Part shown: positions 38,656-49,090 of the stretch, in pieces
Position numbering within the stretch: position 1 is the first letter of the stretch
Layout of the letters: each line of letters opens with the position of its first letter
Assembly (NCBI RefSeq): GCF_002382885.1
Contig: NZ_NWVL01000004.1
Coordinates: 1-64,000 of the forward strand
DNA length: 64,000 nt
DNA from: Streptomyces sp. WZ.A104
Lineage (GTDB): Bacteria; Actinomycetota; Actinomycetes; Streptomycetales; Streptomycetaceae
Direction of reading: 5' to 3'
Notes under the pieces: model-generated
Database searches by the model: none
The model's input: the letters and a program-made list of their open reading frames with translations, nothing else
What the model was told of the DNA's origin: nothing
Made by a program: the position numbers and the translations under genes

Positions 38656-39348
38656 ATGGGTGATACACCGACTGACACCGACACTGCCGTGACGCGCATT
38701 TTTCTGCTGGACGACCACGAGGTCGTTCGCCGCGGGATACGGGACCTGCTGGAGGCCGAGCAGGATCTCGTCGTCGTCGGCGAGGCATCGACGGCTGATC
38801 AAGCCCTGGCCCGCGGACCGGCGCTGCGACCCGACGTAGCGGTGCTCGACGTCAGGCTGCCGGACGGTAACGGCATCACTGTGTGCCGGGAACTGCGATC
38901 ACGCATGCCCGACCTCGCCTGCCTGATACTCACCTCGTTCGACGACGAGGACGCCCTTCTCGACGCCATCATGGCGGGCGCGGCCGGATACGTGCTCAAG
39001 CAGATCAACGGTTCGGACCTGGTATCGGCCGTACGGACCGTGGCATCAGGTCGGTCGATGCTCGACCCGTCGACCACGGCCCGGCTCATGCGGTCCCTGC
39101 GCGAGGCGGAGGCCGATTCGCCGCCGGAGGACGAGAGGCTCGCGGTCCTCTCCGAGCGCGAGCGTTCCGTTCTCGACCTCATCGGCGAGGGACTGACCAA
39201 CCGGCAGATCGCCAAGCGGCTCTATCTGTCGGAGAAGACAGTGAAGAACCACATTTCCCGTCTGCTCGGGAAACTCGGGGTCGAACGCCGGGTGCAGGCA
39301 GCTGTCATTGCGGCCGAGGTCCGGGAGCATCAGCAGCACGAGCGGTGA
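38656..39348 (+). CDS. NarL/LuxR-type response regulator, DosR/OsdR-like
   Basis: A 230-aa two-component regulator. Receiver residues are complete: Asp19/Asp20, phosphoacceptor Asp65 ([11 protein letters not shown]), Thr93 and Lys115. A LuxR-type HTH occupies about 160-215 ([20 protein letters not shown]). Gene context (DevS-like kinase convergent at 39355, then ATPase, stress proteins, CBS proteins and nitroreductase) points to a DevR/DosR or Streptomyces OsdR equivalent controlling a low-oxygen/dormancy regulon. Start ATG 38656 with AAGGAC; the frame is open upstream only because it joins a decayed CBS gene. A half-match to the regional palindrome lies at 38566-38574, about 85 bp upstream, a hint of self-regulation. 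Confidence 0.9.
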   Translation: MGDTPTDTDTAVTRIFLLDDHEVVRRGIRDLLEAEQDLVVVGEASTADQALARGPALRPDVAVLDVRLPDGNGITVCRELRSRMPDLACLILTSFDDEDALLDAIMAGAAGYVLKQINGSDLVSAVRTVASGRSMLDPSTTARLMRSLREAEADSPPEDERLAVLSERERSVLDLIGEGLTNRQIAKRLYLSEKTVKNHISRLLGKLGVERRVQAAVIAAEVREHQQHER

Positions 39349-39354
39349 GTGCGC

Positions 39355-40697
<1,343 letters not shown>

Positions 40698-40726
40698 GGG
40701 GTACCTCCGACGGTCGCGAGAGCGAC

Positions 40727-43405
40727 TCACGCGCGTGAACCCGATGCGGTTCCAATCTGACGCTCGGACTCGATCGCTTCATGTCGGGCATGGCCGGCTC
40801 CGCGCTCGTGGAGGTGACGAGGATTCCCGGAACGGAAGGTGGCACGTGCGAGTCTGGCCGCAAGGAATCCGGCCGGGGCGCAGGCAGTGGCCAGACCGGC
40901 GGCCCTCCACCCCAAGGGCTCGGTGTCCAGTACGGCGCCCAGCGGCGGGAAGTAGAGAGCAGCCGCCGCCAGGAGGGCGGAGGCCAGGACGGAGACCAGG
41001 AGGAACGGGTTGTCCAACGTCATCGGCCGATCCCGGAGGCCGAGGACCACTCCCAGCTGGGCGGCGAGAAGGGCGAGGAAGAGCACGCTCTGCCACGGCG
41101 CGTCCCATGCCTGAGCTATCAGTCCGGCAGTGAGACTGACCACTGTGACGACAGCTGCTGTCAGCAGCAGCTGCTGCCAGGCACCCCCTCCCAGAATGTG
41201 CTGGTCCGCGCGACGCGGGGGGCGATGCATCACACCTGGGGAAGCCGGCTCCGCTCCCATGGCCACGCCGGTCAGCCCGTGGGTCAGGAGGTTGATCCAG
41301 AGGATCTGTCCGGCACGCAGGGGCAGGGGGAGGCCCAGGAGCGGGCCGATCAGCATGACGAGAATCTCCGCCGCACCGCCCGCCATACCGTAGACGAGGA
41401 AGCGCCGGATGTTGTCGAAGACCCTGCGTCCCTCTTCGATCGCGGCAACCACGGTCGACAGTTCGTCGTCCGTGAGCACCAGGTCCGCCGCTTGGCGGGC
41501 GACTTCGGTGCCCCGGCCGCCCATGGCGATGCCGATGTCGGCTTGGTGGAGTGCCGGGCCGTCGTTCACGCCGTCGCCGGTCATCGCGGTGATCGCGCCG
41601 CGGGCGCGCCAGGCAGCCACGATGTCGAGCTTCTGTTGCGGATCGGTCCTGGCGAACACCCGTACCGCCGTGAGGTCGGGAACGCGTCCCGCGGCCACGT
41701 CCTTTCCGGTGACGACGTGGTCGGCGGTGGCGTTCGGCCCGAGCAGTTCGACGCGGTCGGCCACGGCGCTCGCTGTGGCGGGATGGTCACCGGTGACGAG
41801 TATCGGTGTGATGCCCGCGGCCCTGCACGAGGCCAGCGTGGCAGCCGCGTGTGGTTTCGGCGGGTCACTCAGTGCCACAAGGCCCAGCAGCCTCAGGTGT
41901 GACTCCCCGGCTGTGACCGGCCGGGGCGACTCCTGACGCAGGCCCGATGCGACAGCCAGCACGCGATAGCCGCCCGCCGCGAACCGTGCCGCTTCAGCGC
42001 GAGCGAGACGTAGCGTCTCCGGGGATTCGGTGAGGACCGTCGCAGCAAGGACGGCCTCGGGAGCGCCCTTCAGGCATACCAGAACGCCGCCGGAAGGCAC
42101 CGCGTGGATGGTGGTCATCCTCCTGCGGAGGCTGTCGAACGGTGCTTCTGCGATCCTGGGGTGGGTGGATGCCAGCTCCGTGAGGTCCGGGCACCCCACC
42201 TTGATGGCTGCCGTGAGGAGAGCGCCCTCCATGGGGTCGCCGATGGCCTCCCAGCGGCTGTCGGGTGACGCAGAAGGCGGGGGCCGTAGGGCGGCGTCGT
42301 TGCACAGGGCCGTCGCTGTGAGCACTTCCTGTACCTCATGCCGTTCCACGGGGCCCACAGGCCGTCCTTCGGTCAGGACGGCCCCCTCCGGTTCGTAGCC
42401 GACCCCGTGGAGTTCGACGGTGGTCAGGGGTGTCCAGACGTGCTGCACGACCATGCGCCCCTCGGTCAGCGTGCCGGTCTTGTCGGTGGCGAGCACGGAT
42501 ACCGAGCCGAGTGTCTCCACCGCGGGCAGCCGGCGCACCAGCGCATGGCGGGCTGCCATACGCCGGGCACCGAGAGCCAGGGCAAGGGTGACGACGGCGG
42601 GAAGTGACTCCGGCACCGCGGCAACAGCGAGGCTGATGGCGGTCACTGCCATGGTTCCCAGGGGCAGCCCCCGTACGAGTCCCTGCGCGAGAACCAGGGC
42701 ACACAGGACCAGCGTCACAGCCGCGAGCACACGTCCCAGGGAGGCGAGACGCAGCTGAAGAGGCGTGGGCCGACGACGGTCGTCGAGAAGGGCGGCGATG
42801 CGGCCGAGGGCGGCGGCTCTCCCGGTGGCGGTGACGGTCGCGACCCCCCTGCCACGGACGACCACCGTTCCGGCGTGCAGCGACGTGGCCGCGTCCTTGT
42901 CCACGGGAACGGACTCTCCGGTGAGCATGGATTCGTCGACCAACAGCGCAGCCGCTTCGTCGATCGCGGCGTCGGCAGCGACGATATCCCCCTCCGCCAG
43001 CAACAGAACATCTCCGGGCACGACGGTGGCGGCCGGGACGTCGTGGTCCGTTCCTTCTCTGCGGACCCGGGCGTGTGGCGCGGAGAGCGCCGACAGAGCC
43101 GCAACGGCGTTGTCGGCTCTTATCTCCTGAGCGACACCCACGGTGGTGTTGACCACGATGACGAGTCCGATGACCACGGAATCGGCGTGATCTCCGATCG
43201 CCAGGGTGAGGGCGACGGCTGCGATCAGCACCATCATCAGCGGGTCGCCGAGCTGTGAGAGCACTCTCGAGTACAGCGGGCGCGCCCTTCGGACGGCGAC
43301 TTCGTTTCGTCCCGCCTCGGCAAGTCGACGGGTAGCCTCGTCCTGGGTGAGTCCCGGCATCCGGCGGTGAAGGCCGACACCTGTTTCACCTTCCGCGGGA
43401 GACAT
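40727..43405 (-). CDS. Cation-transporting P-type ATPase (type II, CtpF-like)
   Basis: An 892-aa membrane pump. An N-terminal cation ATPase domain leads to TGES (about 160), PEGLP-equivalent PESLP, the phosphorylation motif DKTGTLT (about 306), the nucleotide domain, TGDGVNDGPAL (about 605) and a C-terminal bundle of six helices, matching calcium/sodium-type ATPases. In Mycobacterium the similar CtpF belongs to the DosR regulon, which fits the neighbourhood. Start ATG 43405 is chosen because the ATPase homology begins just after it; no good ribosome site is seen, and translation may depend on the upstream stress-protein remnant 11 bp away. Longer in-frame N-terminal sequence is antisense-like and rejected. 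Confidence 0.92.
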   Translation of the reverse strand: MSPAEGETGVGLHRRMPGLTQDEATRRLAEAGRNEVAVRRARPLYSRVLSQLGDPLMMVLIAAVALTLAIGDHADSVVIGLVIVVNTTVGVAQEIRADNAVAALSALSAPHARVRREGTDHDVPAATVVPGDVLLLAEGDIVAADAAIDEAAALLVDESMLTGESVPVDKDAATSLHAGTVVVRGRGVATVTATGRAAALGRIAALLDDRRRPTPLQLRLASLGRVLAAVTLVLCALVLAQGLVRGLPLGTMAVTAISLAVAAVPESLPAVVTLALALGARRMAARHALVRRLPAVETLGSVSVLATDKTGTLTEGRMVVQHVWTPLTTVELHGVGYEPEGAVLTEGRPVGPVERHEVQEVLTATALCNDAALRPPPSASPDSRWEAIGDPMEGALLTAAIKVGCPDLTELASTHPRIAEAPFDSLRRRMTTIHAVPSGGVLVCLKGAPEAVLAATVLTESPETLRLARAEAARFAAGGYRVLAVASGLRQESPRPVTAGESHLRLLGLVALSDPPKPHAAATLASCRAAGITPILVTGDHPATASAVADRVELLGPNATADHVVTGKDVAAGRVPDLTAVRVFARTDPQQKLDIVAAWRARGAITAMTGDGVNDGPALHQADIGIAMGGRGTEVARQAADLVLTDDELSTVVAAIEEGRRVFDNIRRFLVYGMAGGAAEILVMLIGPLLGLPLPLRAGQILWINLLTHGLTGVAMGAEPASPGVMHRPPRRADQHILGGGAWQQLLLTAAVVTVVSLTAGLIAQAWDAPWQSVLFLALLAAQLGVVLGLRDRPMTLDNPFLLVSVLASALLAAAALYFPPLGAVLDTEPLGWRAAGLATACAPAGFLAARLARATFRSGNPRHLHERGAGHARHEAIESERQIGTASGSRA

Positions 43406-43415
43406 CACGATCGGC

Positions 43416-43808
43416 TTACAGGGCGGGGACCGTGATGACGGGACAGCGGGCCCGGTGCAGGTGTCGCGAGCCCAGCACCACCATGCGCACCTGGAGGGAC
43501 AGGAGCGCCGGTTGCCCCTCTGGAAAGCCGTCGAGGAACGAACCGGTGATCCTTGTTCCGGGCCATCGTGCGTGCGCCCACGGGATCGCGGCTTCCCGGG
43601 CTCGTCGGCCGTCCCGCTCGAGTCTCCGGTGGTGCGGGCCGTCGTCGACGTGCTGGGTGTCGTGCCGGGGAGGGACGGAGAGTGCGAGGCGGAGGTGAAG
43701 CGCACGGAGGCGAGCCTCGCCGGCACCCCAGGCGACGGCCGGGTGCCAGTCACCGCGAGGGTCGACACCCACCACGATCTCCTGGCGGTTCTCTGCGCTG
43801 TGCATAGC
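43416..43808 (-). pseudogene. Truncated universal stress protein
   Basis: 130 codons from ATG 43808. The N-terminus is a typical Usp strand and helix (EIVVGVDPRGDWHPAVAWG, EARLRALHLRL) and the end is CPVITVPAL. The ATP-binding loop is missing: GSR is followed at once by HLHRARCP, where about 15 residues with G-x2-G-x9-G should sit, and the middle is poorly conserved. It is therefore a decayed single-domain Usp. It precedes the ATPase by 11 bp and may still carry the promoter and ribosome traffic for it. Confidence 0.55.
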
Positions 43809-44110
43809 GTGCTCCGATGCTCGTCTCCCCGGCAACGGGTGCGGCCGGAGCCTCCCTGGAGGGATGCTCTGCGCACCGAGTGCGGTGGCGCTGTTCCAGG
43901 CTGGCACTCGGCCTGGTCCGTGAAAGGGGCCGCAGGGGGCAAGCCTGGGCCCAAAGGGCCTATGTCCGCAGTCGCCCCAGGCGGGGTCACGCAGTTGGAG
44001 CCGGTCGGTCTGTGGATGGGACCGTTCGGCCCCTGCGCCTGGTACGGGCGGTGTCGGAGAGTGGTATCGGAAGCGCTCCGCACAGTGGGGAGAAGTGGAG
44101 GCGCGGCAGG
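43809..44110. promoter_or_regulatory. Divergent promoter region with tandem regulon boxes
   Basis: 302 bp between the Usp remnant/ATPase operon and the CBS-BON/nitroreductase operon. It holds two copies of the regional palindrome (43998-44012 and 44018-44033) and a G/C-rich stretch with GGGCCC at 43947-43952. No gene is evident. Confidence 0.6.
43998..44033. promoter_or_regulatory. Tandem candidate DosR/OsdR-like boxes
   Basis: GGGACCGTTCGGCCCC at 44018-44033 is an imperfect palindrome. GAGCCGGTCGGTCTG at 43998-44012 matches the same consensus at 12 of 15 positions. Their centres are about 20 bp apart, two helical turns, as in DevR-regulated promoters with cooperative binding. The nearer gene start is 44111. 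Confidence 0.6.
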
Positions 44111-44809
44111 ATGCGGCATCTCCGGACAGGTGACCTGATGACAGACGAAGTGGTCACGGTCGAGTGCTCGACGCCATCAGCGGAGGTGGCCGGGCTGCTC
44201 GCCCGGCATGCAATCAACGGCGTCCCTGTGGTGGATGAAGACGATCACGTCGTGGGGATGGTTTCGGCGAGTGATCTGCTCAGTCGGCGGGCCCCCACAG
44301 TCGGCGGAGTCATGTCGTCTCCGGCTGTCACCGTCTACGCCGAGCAGACAGTGGCAGAGGCAGCCCGGCTCATGACCCGGCAAGGCTGCGAGCGGCTCCC
44401 CGTCATCGATGACGAGGAGCGCTTGGTCGGCATGGTGACCCGACGTGACCTCCTGGGCTTCTTTATCCGTCCTGACGCCGAGGTGGAGCTCCGGATCCGG
44501 CACGACGTACTCAGCGGTGTCCTGCGCGTTCAGGCCGACGCCGTCCAGGTCCACGTGCTCGACGGTGTTGTCGTCCTGGCCGGCCGGCTGCCGCATCGGA
44601 GCCTCATCCGTGCCGCCCTCGCACTCACCTCTCGAACGGAAGGAGTCGTCGCCTTCGTGAACCGCATGTCAGTACAGACAGACGACTCGTCTTCGCAGAA
44701 GAAGCCGGACGCTAGTTCACGGCCCACCTCAAATGCACTCCCCGGCGACAGTTCTCCGGCGAACGCGTGTGAAGGCGATGGCCGACAGGAGACAGGAAGA
44801 CCATGCTGA
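44111..44809 (+). CDS. CBS-CBS-BON domain protein
   Basis: A 232-aa soluble protein with two CBS motifs (about 8-55, NGVPVVDEDDHVVGMVS; about 70-120, RLPVIDDEERLVGMVT) and a C-terminal BON-like domain (about 128-195, VQVHVLDGVVVLAGRLP). CBS pairs bind adenine nucleotides, BON domains bind membranes or lipids. Family members occur in DosR-type regulons (hypoxic response proteins), but the exact role is unknown. Start ATG 44111 has GGAG upstream. It overlaps the nitroreductase start by 7 nt, and tandem regulatory boxes lie 80-110 bp upstream. Confidence 0.88.
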   Translation: MRHLRTGDLMTDEVVTVECSTPSAEVAGLLARHAINGVPVVDEDDHVVGMVSASDLLSRRAPTVGGVMSSPAVTVYAEQTVAEAARLMTRQGCERLPVIDDEERLVGMVTRRDLLGFFIRPDAEVELRIRHDVLSGVLRVQADAVQVHVLDGVVVLAGRLPHRSLIRAALALTSRTEGVVAFVNRMSVQTDDSSSQKKPDASSRPTSNALPGDSSPANACEGDGRQETGRPC

Positions 44810-45795
44810 CGATCGAACAACGCATCACCTCAGTTGTCCCTTCGCTCGTCGAGGAGGCCGTGGCCGCGCCGTCCATGCACAACGCGCAACCCTGGAAGTT
44901 CGTCCACCGCTCCGGAACGCGCCTCCTCTCGCTGTACGGCGATCCGGACCGCGCGCTGCCCGTCGGCGACCCGGACAACCGTGGTCTGCACATCGGATGC
45001 GGGGCGGCGCTGCTGAACCTACGAGTGGCTGCCGCACACCGTGGCTGGAACACCGTTGCCCATCTCCTGCCCGACCGTCGCGACCCATGGCGTCTCGCCG
45101 ACATCATGCTGGAGGAGTCCGAAACCACGGATCATCTGCTCGCGGACCTGCACCCTGCCGTGCGGCTCCGGCACACCAGCCGCTGCCCGTTCTCGGACGA
45201 GTCGATTCCTCGCGAGATCCTGGACGAGTTGAGCGCGGCCGCGCTCCTGGAAGGGGCGCGGCTGATCGTTCCCGGAGCCTGGCACGCCGGCGCCGTCCTG
45301 GACCTGGTGCACGACGCGGAACTCTACGAATCCGCCAACGACGCCATGAGGGCCGAAATCGTCACCTGGACCCGCACGGGCAAGGCCGGAGAGGGCCCGG
45401 ATACCGAGGGCGTCCCCTCGTTCGCTTTCGGTCCGCGTCAGCACGGAGTGACCGCCCCTGTGCGCGACTTCGACGTGCCGCGAGGCTCACGGGACCGGGC
45501 GTCCGCCACCTTCGAGGAGCGGCCGCAGATCGCCTTGTTGGGGACGGAGGCAGACCTTGCCGAGGACTGGCTCAGGGCGGGACAGGCCATGGAGCGCGTG
45601 CTCCTTCAGGCCACTCTCGACGGACTCGCGACCTCCGTGATCTCGCAGCCTCTGGAATGGCCTGAGCTTCGGCACCTCACACGTGACCCGAACTCCAAGA
45701 TGGGCTTCGTACAGATAATCCTTCGGCTCGGATACGGACCGGCGGGCCCGGCCACGCCCAGGCGACCGGTCATGGAGGCCTTGGACATCGCCTGA
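44803..45795 (+). CDS. Acg-family nitroreductase-like protein
   Basis: A 330-aa flavin-fold protein beginning with a helix and the family-typical SMHNAQPWKF (about residues 25-34), with a conserved HTSRCPFSDE near 125. It matches the Acg (Rv2032) group, which binds FMN tightly but lacks classical nitroreductase activity and is induced by the DosR system in mycobacteria. It may sequester flavin or help redox balance in dormancy. It is translationally coupled to the CBS-BON gene, whose last codons overlap its ATG, and it converges on the GH65 gene. Confidence 0.88.
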   Translation: MLTIEQRITSVVPSLVEEAVAAPSMHNAQPWKFVHRSGTRLLSLYGDPDRALPVGDPDNRGLHIGCGAALLNLRVAAAHRGWNTVAHLLPDRRDPWRLADIMLEESETTDHLLADLHPAVRLRHTSRCPFSDESIPREILDELSAAALLEGARLIVPGAWHAGAVLDLVHDAELYESANDAMRAEIVTWTRTGKAGEGPDTEGVPSFAFGPRQHGVTAPVRDFDVPRGSRDRASATFEERPQIALLGTEADLAEDWLRAGQAMERVLLQATLDGLATSVISQPLEWPELRHLTRDPNSKMGFVQIILRLGYGPAGPATPRRPVMEALDIA

Positions 45796-45845
45796 CACCA
45801 GCGCACCGTCCTGGGGCACCTTGCGGCTGTCTCTTCGCTCCCTCA

Positions 45846-48269
45846 CTACCTGGATGCCCGCGTAGGCAGGCGAAACCAGTGTTCCCTCCCCGGAGGCACA
45901 GTGACGCTTCTGCCCTCCGGAAGCAGCACCACGAGTGAGCCCTGCGGCGAGGGCGGCACACTGACGCCGATACGTCCCGGGAGCAACCGGAGCCGCACCC
46001 CGTTGTGGCCCCGGAAGCACAGAGTGAAGGAGAAGCGAGGTATTTCTCTGAGTGCCACGGGATCGATGCGCAGGCCCTGCTCCCCGGGTTCCAGCCCGGT
46101 GATGCCTCGCGCGACCAGATCAAGTGTTCCCGCCATGGCGCCCAAGTGGATGCCCTCACCGGTCGTGCCGCCCTGGATGTCGGCCACATCGCTGAGGAGT
46201 GCCTCCTCCACGTACTTCCAGGCGTCCGGGCCCTTCTGCCGTGCGAGCACCCAGCCGTGCACCAGGCTGCTGAGTGTCGATCCGTGACTGGTGCGCGGAA
46301 GGTAGTAGGCGACAGTCCGGCTCCAGATCTCGTCGTCGATCCGGTAGCCGAGGCGGCCGAAAAGAGCGGTGAGTTCGGCGGGCCGGAAGAGATGTCCGAG
46401 CATGAGAGCATCGGCTTGCTTGGACGCCTGGTAGTTGTTGACCGAGTCGCCCTCCGCCTCCAGGATCCGGTCCAGCCTGCGGATGTCGGGGTAGAGGCGC
46501 CGATAGCGCTCCCAGTCGAGTTCCTCAAGGTCCCCGTAGCCCTCGAACTGGCTCAGCACGCCGTGATGAAAGGGCATGTACAGACGGCGGGAGACATCGT
46601 CCCAGCGCGCGTGCTCCTGCGTGTCGATCGCCAGTCGCTCCGCGAGCTCCTCGCGCCTGGGGCCGGGCAGTGCGTCGAAGACCTCCAGGGCCCGTGACAG
46701 GACCCATGCGGCCATCGCGTTGGTGTAGGCGTTGTCGTCGATGCCTGGCCTGTCCGCCCCCGGATAGGCGTCGTGGTACTCGTCCGGACCGACGACCCCC
46801 CGCAGCCGGTACCGGCCGCGGCCGGGGTCGAAGGCCGCCGCGCTCGCCCAGTACCGGGCCACCTCCAGCAGGATGTCCGCTCCGGCCGAGTGGAGGAACC
46901 CCGGATCACCCGCTGCCTGTGCGTACCGCCAGGCATTGAATGCCACTGCGGATCCCACATGGCGCTGGAGGTGGGAATGGTCCGGCAGCCACCGACCGGA
47001 AGCGGGGTTGAGATGCATCGCCTGGGTCTCCTCGCGACCGGAACCGGCACTCTGCCACGGATACATGGCTCCACGCGCCCCGGTACGCCGTGCGGCAGCT
47101 CGGGCCGCGGGCAACCGTCGATGCCGGTACATCAGCATCGCTCGGGCCACTTCGGGGAAATGGAGAGTGAGATACGGCAGGACGAACAGTTCGTCCCAGA
47201 AGACATGGCCCCGGTATGCCTCTCCGTGCAGCCCCCGGGCAGGCACCCCGACGTCGAGCTCCGCGGTGTGCGGTGACAGCGTCTGCAGCAGATGGAACAG
47301 GTGCAGGCGCAGTATGTGCCCGCTCCGCCCGGGCACGTCCAGCTCAGCCTGGTTCCACATGCGTCGCCAGGCAGACCTGTGCGAACGGAGCAGTCGGCCG
47401 AAGACCGGGGCGTGGGCGAGGCTCTCCAGGGCTGCGGCGAGCGGGTCACCGGCGGGGCGGTCGAGGGAGGTGTGCAGGGCGACCGTCTTGGCAACCGTCA
47501 CCGAGTTTCCGGGGGAAACCGGGAGAACGAACCGCTGCACGGCAGCCCGCGCGGCGTGAACGTATTCGGCAGGTCGTGCTGGGCTGGAGGTCGTGCGGAC
47601 GGCGAGAGCGAGGAGGACCGCCGATTGGACGGTCCGGCAGGTGAGCCAGGCGACTCCCCCGGGCTCCGCTCCTTTGCGATGCGCCGTGAGGTGCTGTCCG
47701 TCGAGGTCGCCGTATCGCCGCACTCCGGCATTGGTGACGGTGCCGTCGAGAATCGACTCGACCTCGATTCGGCCGCTCCAGCCGTAGGCTCTGAACGCGC
47801 TGCGTTGAGCGGCGAGCCAGGGGTTTCCCATATGGACGAACCGCTGGTGGGCGACGCGCAGACCGCGTCCTGCTGCGTCTCGGTAGAGCAGGCGGCGGGT
47901 GAGGACTCCGGCTCGTAGGTCCAGATGGGTGGTGGAGCGTCTCAGATCGGCGGAGTCGGGCGTGAGCCACTCCCCGGGTGGTCCGTCTTCGGGCAGGCAG
48001 CGGTAGCGCAGCAGGGTCCAGTTCGGGAGGTTGACCAGGTCTTCGTTCTCGACCGTCCGCCCGGCGACGGTGGAGGTGAGCCGGTTGTAGCAGCCCGCCA
48101 TGTAGGTGCCCGGGTAATGCGCGTCGTCCGCCGCGCATTCCGGAGCGCTGCCTCGCGTGGCGAACCTGCCGTTGCCGACGGTACAGAGGGACTCGACCAG
48201 CCGTTCCGTGTGCGGATCGTACGCTGAGTAGTTCCAGCTCCAGGCGTCGTTCACGGCCTCTCCGTCCAT
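45846..48269 (-). CDS. Glycoside hydrolase family 65 disaccharide phosphorylase
   Basis: A 807-aa cytosolic enzyme with the GH65 layout: N-terminal beta-sandwich (about 1-270), linker, catalytic (alpha/alpha)6 barrel and C-terminal beta-sheet. The general acid Glu lies in VGPDEYHD (about 493), and a SHGSTLS motif (about 661) fits the phosphate site of inverting phosphorylases. It would split maltose, trehalose or kojibiose with phosphate, giving beta-glucose 1-phosphate. The beta-phosphoglucomutase encoded just upstream uses that product, so both feed glycolysis without ATP use. Start ATG 48269 follows GAGGTGAAGG and overlaps the HAD gene by 19 nt; longer in-frame starts lie inside that gene. 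The exact disaccharide is uncertain. Confidence 0.9.
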   Translation of the reverse strand: MDGEAVNDAWSWNYSAYDPHTERLVESLCTVGNGRFATRGSAPECAADDAHYPGTYMAGCYNRLTSTVAGRTVENEDLVNLPNWTLLRYRCLPEDGPPGEWLTPDSADLRRSTTHLDLRAGVLTRRLLYRDAAGRGLRVAHQRFVHMGNPWLAAQRSAFRAYGWSGRIEVESILDGTVTNAGVRRYGDLDGQHLTAHRKGAEPGGVAWLTCRTVQSAVLLALAVRTTSSPARPAEYVHAARAAVQRFVLPVSPGNSVTVAKTVALHTSLDRPAGDPLAAALESLAHAPVFGRLLRSHRSAWRRMWNQAELDVPGRSGHILRLHLFHLLQTLSPHTAELDVGVPARGLHGEAYRGHVFWDELFVLPYLTLHFPEVARAMLMYRHRRLPAARAAARRTGARGAMYPWQSAGSGREETQAMHLNPASGRWLPDHSHLQRHVGSAVAFNAWRYAQAAGDPGFLHSAGADILLEVARYWASAAAFDPGRGRYRLRGVVGPDEYHDAYPGADRPGIDDNAYTNAMAAWVLSRALEVFDALPGPRREELAERLAIDTQEHARWDDVSRRLYMPFHHGVLSQFEGYGDLEELDWERYRRLYPDIRRLDRILEAEGDSVNNYQASKQADALMLGHLFRPAELTALFGRLGYRIDDEIWSRTVAYYLPRTSHGSTLSSLVHGWVLARQKGPDAWKYVEEALLSDVADIQGGTTGEGIHLGAMAGTLDLVARGITGLEPGEQGLRIDPVALREIPRFSFTLCFRGHNGVRLRLLPGRIGVSVPPSPQGSLVVLLPEGRSVTVPPGREHWFRLPTRASR

Positions 48270-49090
48270 ACCTTCACCTCGTCGAGGAGAGCGGCAAGGC
48301 CGTGCATCACCAGATCCGCGCCCCTGGTGTGCAACGCGGCCGACCTGTCGGCGTCCGCCGTCCGGTCCAGCCCGACAACGAGCCCGAAGCCTCCACGACG
48401 GGCCGCCGCAACCCCGGCCTCCGCGTCCTCGACGACCGCTGCTTGCGCCGGGCCCAGTCCCAGCCGGGAAACGGCCTCCAGGAACAGCGCGGGGTTCGGC
48501 TTGCCGGGAAGCCCGAGCCGTGCCAGGTCCCTGCCGTCGACCACGGTGTCGAAGAGGCCCAGAATCCCTGCCGCTTCCAGCAGGACACCGGCATGCCGTG
48601 ACGCGGAGGCCGCGGCACACCGAATTCGCTTTGCGCGAAGGGACCGCAGTGCGGGGGCCACATCGTCGAATACGGGGACGGTCCGGGTCGAGAGCATGTG
48701 GGTGAAGGCCTGTTCCTTGCGGGTGGCGACCGCCCAGATGCTGGTGCAGCCGGGCGGGTCGTCCGATGCGCCCAGTGGCAGCACGATGCCGCGGTCCTGC
48801 AGGAAGGCGCGGGCTCCGTCAAGCCGTGCTTTGCCGTCCACGAGGCGTCGGTACTCCGCGTTCGCGTCGAAGGGAGGCTGCCGCGGGTCGCCGGGCCTCA
48901 GCTTCTCGATGCAGTGGTCGAACGCGACTTTCCAGGCAGCGGCGTGAAGGGACGCGGAATCGAGCAGTACACCGTCGGTGTCGAAGACGACGCCGCATGT
49001 GCCGGGCGTGACACCGGCTCCGGTCCCTGTGCCCGCCTGCTCGGAGGGAGACACCGGCCAGGTGTGAACCGTTGGGTCACCGCGGGGCAT
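48251..49090 (-). CDS. HAD-family beta-phosphoglucomutase
   Basis: A 279-aa haloacid dehalogenase-type phosphatase/mutase. Motif I is [10 protein letters not shown] with nucleophile Asp37 and Asp39 as acid/base, motif II lies in AAASASRH, and motifs III/IV are [11 protein letters not shown] and [11 protein letters not shown]. The cap domain is of the beta-PGM type. It should convert beta-glucose 1-phosphate to glucose 6-phosphate. It is sandwiched between the alcohol dehydrogenase (14-nt overlap) and the GH65 phosphorylase (19-nt overlap), the usual pairing for maltose or trehalose phosphorolysis. A glycolytic route that saves ATP suits the stress regulon. Confidence 0.9.
   Translation of the reverse strand: MPRGDPTVHTWPVSPSEQAGTGTGAGVTPGTCGVVFDTDGVLLDSASLHAAAWKVAFDHCIEKLRPGDPRQPPFDANAEYRRLVDGKARLDGARAFLQDRGIVLPLGASDDPPGCTSIWAVATRKEQAFTHMLSTRTVPVFDDVAPALRSLRAKRIRCAAASASRHAGVLLEAAGILGLFDTVVDGRDLARLGLPGKPNPALFLEAVSRLGLGPAQAAVVEDAEAGVAAARRGGFGLVVGLDRTADADRSAALHTRGADLVMHGLAALLDEVKVWTERP

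Noticed and set aside
43406..44119. N-terminal extension of the P-type ATPase by about 238 residues
   Set aside because: The extension is out of frame with, and overlaps, a Usp remnant on the same strand; it has no ATPase homology.
45796..45845. Terminator between nitroreductase and GH65 genes
   Set aside because: No stem longer than a few base pairs could be found in the 50-bp gap.
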